Assembly: GCF_024197615.1 (NCBI RefSeq)
Contig: NZ_JAKUKE010000001.1
Span: 1,530,773 to 1,594,772 of the forward strand
Origin: Desulfuromonas sp. KJ2020
GTDB taxonomy: Bacteria > Desulfobacterota > Desulfuromonadia > Desulfuromonadales > SZUA-540
Direction: 5' to 3'
DNA length: 64,000 bases
This document shows positions 61,117 to 64,000 of this stretch, one piece after another (the first letter of the stretch is position 1; each line of letters opens with the position of its first letter). Made by a program: the position numbers and the translations under genes. The notes below the pieces were generated by a model that was not told the origin of the DNA, ran no database searches, and was given only the letters and a program-made list of their open reading frames with translations.

Positions 61117-62397
61117 TTAGCGGGTAACCGCCTTCACGCTCCCGGTGCTTTTCTGGCCACCCGGGCGACGGGGACGGCCGTGGCCGTTGCCCTGTTTGCC
61201 GGCCGGAGCGGGCTTGGCCTTTTGCCGCTGGGGGCGCGGTGCCCGCGGCGCCTGGGGCTGCTTGGGCGGCGCCGGTTGGTTGTAGTCGAAGCCGGCGACC
61301 TGGCGCCGTTCGACGGCTTTGCCCAGCACCTTCTCGATGGCGCGCACCATGGCCGTATCTTCGCCGGTCACCAGGGTGAAGGCGTCGCCGCTGCGAGCAG
61401 CGCGGCCGGTACGGCCGATGCGGTGGATGTAGGTCTCGGGGGTGTCGGGAATATCGTAGTTGACCACGTGGGAGACTTGGGAGACATCGATACCGCGGGC
61501 GGCGATATCCGTCGCCACCAGGATCTGGAAGCTGCCGTCCCGAAAGCCGTCGAGGGCGGCCTGCCGCCGGTTCTGGGACAGATTCCCCTGCAGGGAGGCG
61601 GCCTTGTAGCCGGCCTTCTCCAGCTGCAGACCCAGCCGCTTGGCGCGGTGCTTGGTGCGGGTGAAGACCAGCACCGAGCCCGTGTCCGTATGCTGCAGCA
61701 GCTGCAGCAGCAGGTCGGTTTTAAGGTGCTGGGCCACCGGGTAGAGGGCGTGGCTGACGGTGGTCGCCGGTGACACCCGATCGACCTGTACGGTCAGGGG
61801 ATCGCGCAGCACTTCGCTGGAGAGTTTGCGAATCTCCGCCGGCATGGTGGCCGAAAAGAGCAGAGTCTGCCGCTTGGCCGGGAGATGCCCGAGGATGCGG
61901 CGGATGTCGGGGAAAAAGCCCATGTCGAACATCTGGTCGGCTTCATCCAGGACGAGGACTTCGAGCCGCGACAGGTCGATGGTGCCCTGCCGGATATGGT
62001 CGAGCAGGCGGCCGGGGCAGGCGACGACAATTTCTGCCCCGCGCTTGAGCTTCTGTATCTGCGGGTTGATGTTGACGCCGCCGTAGACGGTCAGGCTGCG
62101 CAGCCGGGTCTGCTCGCCCAGGCTGGTGATGGCGCCGTGAATCTGCTCGGCCAGCTCCCGGGTCGGGGCGATGATCAGGGCCCTTACCTGGCCGCGCGGA
62201 CCGTCCATGAGCCGATGCAGAATCGGCAGGGCAAAAGCGGCGGTCTTGCCGGTGCCGGTCTGGGCCAGGCCCATGACGTCGCGGCCGGCCATGACGGGGG
62301 GAATCGCCTGTGTCTGGATGGGGGTCGGAGTATGGTAGCCGGCGGCGCTGACGCCGGCGGCGACCTGTGGGTGTAATTGAAACGAGTGAAACGACAT
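61117..62397 (-). CDS. RhlE-type DEAD-box RNA helicase
   Basis: 426 residues. The helicase core (about 1-365) is complete: Q motif HTPTPIQTQAIP, motif I AQTGTGKT, PTRELAEQ, DEAD in LDEADQMFD, SAT, the domain 2 motifs, and HRIGRTGRA. The last 60 residues are basic (Pro, Arg, Lys, Gly), for non-specific RNA binding, as in RhlE. It unwinds short RNA duplexes in ribosome assembly or decay and is often cold-induced. Its leader contains a terminator. Confidence 0.92.
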   Translation of the reverse strand: MSFHSFQLHPQVAAGVSAAGYHTPTPIQTQAIPPVMAGRDVMGLAQTGTGKTAAFALPILHRLMDGPRGQVRALIIAPTRELAEQIHGAITSLGEQTRLRSLTVYGGVNINPQIQKLKRGAEIVVACPGRLLDHIRQGTIDLSRLEVLVLDEADQMFDMGFFPDIRRILGHLPAKRQTLLFSATMPAEIRKLSSEVLRDPLTVQVDRVSPATTVSHALYPVAQHLKTDLLLQLLQHTDTGSVLVFTRTKHRAKRLGLQLEKAGYKAASLQGNLSQNRRQAALDGFRDGSFQILVATDIAARGIDVSQVSHVVNYDIPDTPETYIHRIGRTGRAARSGDAFTLVTGEDTAMVRAIEKVLGKAVERRQVAGFDYNQPAPPKQPQAPRAPRPQRQKAKPAPAGKQGNGHGRPRRPGGQKSTGSVKAVTR

Positions 62398-62422
62398 GCT
62401 CTTCTTCTTTCCGCGTTCCTAC

Positions 62423-62451
62423 AAAAAAAGCCCCGGAGGGATTCCGGGGCT
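62423..62451 (-). terminator. Intrinsic terminator in the helicase leader
   Basis: On the minus strand a 9-base stem (AGCCCCGGA with TCCGGGGCT, loop 62438-62442) is followed by seven Us (62423-62429). It lies 25 bases before the helicase start codon and after its promoter, so it can attenuate the gene. Confidence 0.75.
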
Positions 62452-62508
62452 CACGATGACTTTATTGTGACTTCGTATGTTTCCTGGAACGACTATCTAG
62501 TTTCGTGA

Positions 62509-62537
62509 CCCTAACAGCATCGGGGGAGCGCTGTCAA
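62509..62537 (-). promoter_or_regulatory. Promoter of the RhlE-type helicase gene
   Basis: On the minus strand: consensus TTGACA (62532-62537), 17-base spacer, TTAGGG (62509-62514). The predicted leader is about 105 bases. Confidence 0.6.
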
Positions 62538-62615
62538 GGTAAATCCCGGTTGCCTTTCGGCGCTGTGGCAGGTATGGTGGCCCCTGCTCTGCTCCCCCCT
62601 TCGCAAGGACGAATC

Positions 62616-63320
62616 ATGGCGCAACCCTGGAAGACTTTGGAATGTATCGAAACCGACGAGGGCGTGCTCGAACTGCGCCAGCGCGGCGAGAAGGATTTTC
62701 TCATCCTCGTCGGCGGTCTGGTGCTCATGAACAGCCTCTCCAACCGCTCCGAGATTGTCCTGGGGCAACTCGGCTGCCGTCACCTCAAGGACCATGCCGC
62801 TCCGCGGGTGCTGGTCGGCGGCCTCGGCATGGGCTATACGCTCAGGGCCGTGCTGGACTGCCTGCCCGCCACGGCGCAGGTGGTGGTGGCCGAACTCAAT
62901 CCCATCGTCGTGCAATGGTGTCGGGGCCCCCTGGCTTGTCTTACCGACAACGCGGTGAACGATTCCCGCGTCACCATCGAAATCGGCGATGTGGCCGAGT
63001 ATGTGCGCCGCGCGGCCCGGGACGCCGACGGTCTCCGCTTCGATGCGGTCGTCTTTGATCTCTACAAGGGGCCGCATCCCAAGACCGACCGCACTCAGGA
63101 TCCGCTCTACGGCAGTCGGGCCATCGCCAATGTCCATGCCATTCTGCAGCCGCAAGGGCTCTTTACCGTCTGGGGAGAGAACTACGATGAAGGCTTCGAC
63201 AAGCGCCTGCAGGCCGCCGGCTTTGCCACCAGCAGCCAGCGCCCGGGGCGCGGCGGCTACCGCCACGTTGTCTTCGTGGCGACGAAAAAGGTACGCCGGA
63301 CGACAGCGGCGAAGGGGTAG
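62616..63320 (+). CDS. Spermidine-synthase-like methyltransferase-fold protein
   Basis: 234 residues from the ATG at 62616 (AAGGA upstream). A class I methyltransferase/aminopropyltransferase fold is shown by RVLVGGLGMGYTLRAVL (motif I) and VVVAELNPIVVQW, then DAVVFDLYKGPHP. The N-terminal domain that binds the polyamine in true SpeE is short here, so the substrate is uncertain. Confidence 0.75.
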   Translation: MAQPWKTLECIETDEGVLELRQRGEKDFLILVGGLVLMNSLSNRSEIVLGQLGCRHLKDHAAPRVLVGGLGMGYTLRAVLDCLPATAQVVVAELNPIVVQWCRGPLACLTDNAVNDSRVTIEIGDVAEYVRRAARDADGLRFDAVVFDLYKGPHPKTDRTQDPLYGSRAIANVHAILQPQGLFTVWGENYDEGFDKRLQAAGFATSSQRPGRGGYRHVVFVATKKVRRTTAAKG

Positions 63321-63326
63321 AAAAGC

Positions 63327-63830
63327 ATGCTGTTACACTGCACACGCAAACTGGCGGCTAAAATGCCGACGATTTCCCCCGCACCTCTGGTCGAGAAGAG
63401 CCCTCTCGGCAGCTGGCACGCCAACCTCGTGCAGGTCAAGCATCGCCAGTGTGTTCTTTTCTGCCATGACCTGACGCGTTACATGCTCTTTGTCCCCGGT
63501 CTGAAGAAACCCCATTTCGAGGATCTTGGCCGGATCTTCAGGGATGTTTTTCTCATGAGCCTGGTCTCCCATGGCTTGACCGATGCGAAGATCATGCGGG
63601 TGAGTCTGGCGCTGGGACCGCCGGCCTTCGATGGCAACACCAACCGTTCGGTTCTGGGGGCGATGAATATCGCCATGCAGGATCTGGAAGGTTATCTGGT
63701 CACCTGCCAGGACCTGCTGGAGATCGACCTGGCCGGTGCCGCCCTTTATCTCAACGAACGGCCCACTTCGGTGCAGGGGGACTGGATCTGGCCCGCGCGG
63801 GAGATGCTGGACAGGGTGGCCGCTCTTTAA
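63327..63830 (+). CDS. DUF6933-like protein
   Basis: 167 residues, 6 bases after the preceding gene. The N-terminal part ([48 protein letters not shown]) resembles a family now named DUF6933, whose function is unknown. It looks soluble. The sequence [22 protein letters not shown] is a recognisable family region. Likely cotranscribed with the methyltransferase-fold gene. Confidence 0.6.
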   Translation: MLLHCTRKLAAKMPTISPAPLVEKSPLGSWHANLVQVKHRQCVLFCHDLTRYMLFVPGLKKPHFEDLGRIFRDVFLMSLVSHGLTDAKIMRVSLALGPPAFDGNTNRSVLGAMNIAMQDLEGYLVTCQDLLEIDLAGAALYLNERPTSVQGDWIWPAREMLDRVAAL

Positions 63831-63858
63831 CCCTATATTTTATGGGAGAGGGATAACC

Positions 63859-64000
63859 ATGAAGCTGGTCTCTTTCAACGTCAACGGGCTGCGCTCGCGT
63901 CTGCACCAGCTCGAAGCGCTGGTCAAGAAGCACGATCCCGATATCATCGGCCTGCAGGAAACCAAGGTGCAGGATGGGGATTTTCCGCTGGCGGCTATTG
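63859..64000 (+). CDS. xthA: Exodeoxyribonuclease III, 5' part only
   Basis: The window ends after 47 codons. The N-terminal sequence [15 protein letters not shown] and [11 protein letters not shown] are hallmarks of the ExoIII/AP endonuclease fold, with Asn and Glu metal ligands. It removes 3' blocks and cuts at abasic sites in base excision repair. A GGGAGAGGG site precedes the ATG. The rest of the gene lies beyond the window. Confidence 0.85.
   Translation, partial: MKLVSFNVNGLRSRLHQLEALVKKHDPDIIGLQETKVQDGDFPLAAI

Overview
The window is a 64 kb piece of a GC-rich bacterial chromosome, densely coding, with no rRNA, tRNA or CRISPR seen. The gene set suggests a Desulfuromonas/Geobacter-like member of the Desulfobacterota: separate glyQ and glyS, pyruvate phosphate dikinase, two radical SAM proteins with CX4CX2C clusters, c-di-GMP enzymes, and an anaerobic style of organic acid oxidation. 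A complete Na+-translocating NADH:quinone reductase (nqrABCDEF plus nqrM) and the N-acetyl-beta-lysine osmolyte pair ablA/ablB point to a marine or salt-tolerant relative. This placement is inferred from gene content only.

Layout. 1-3.4 kb: three leftward genes for a TPR membrane protein and two secreted proteins of unknown role. 4-11.9 kb: slyX, a cobalamin-type radical SAM protein, mgtE, a PAS-PAS-GGDEF-EAL protein, a KefB-type antiporter and a YbaN-like protein. 11.9-15.4 kb: a probable iron-uptake block (LbtU-like porin, DUF3793 protein, ferric-reductase-like flavocytochrome, 30-residue membrane protein) with two Fur-like palindromes. 15.5-22.2 kb: recO, glyQS and ppdK. 22.3-23.4 kb: a two-gene YeeE/YedE transporter whose first gene has an in-frame UGA at the conserved cysteine. 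23.8-29.8 kb: D-2-hydroxyacid dehydrogenase, a zinc-ribbon protein, endonuclease V, a DUF2520 protein, an FAH-family protein, a TRIC-type channel and a rhomboid protease. 29.9-32.1 kb: ablAB. 32.2-39.4 kb: a FadR-type regulator converging on a leftward six-gene operon dctP-dctQ-dctM-usp-glcD-glcF, which should import and oxidise a 2-hydroxy acid such as lactate or glycolate; matching palindromic operators lie at both promoters. 39.9-47.4 kb: an accessory region with a RhuM-Fic fusion, a DUF3883 protein, an HNH endonuclease, a lone LigD phosphoesterase domain, small membrane/secreted proteins and a REP-associated transposase embedded in REP palindromes. 47.4-53.6 kb: secreted protein, LuxR-type regulator, FHA-GGDEF protein, metallo-beta-lactamase-fold protein, cytochrome P460 and an MFS exporter. 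53.8-60.2 kb: ferritin-like protein and the nqr operon. 60.4-64 kb: a toxin-antitoxin pair, an RhlE-type helicase with a terminator in its leader, a spermidine-synthase-like protein, a DUF6933-like protein and the start of xthA.

The most notable observation is the candidate selenoprotein at 22343-22879. The reading frame continues 40 codons past UGA with full family similarity, ends in an ATGA overlap with the second half of the transporter, and has a SECIS-like hairpin 15-34 bases after the UGA. Other items worth following are the three-site FadR-type regulon, the transposase gene that carries its own REP element inside its reading frame, and two genes with intrinsic terminators in their 5' leaders.
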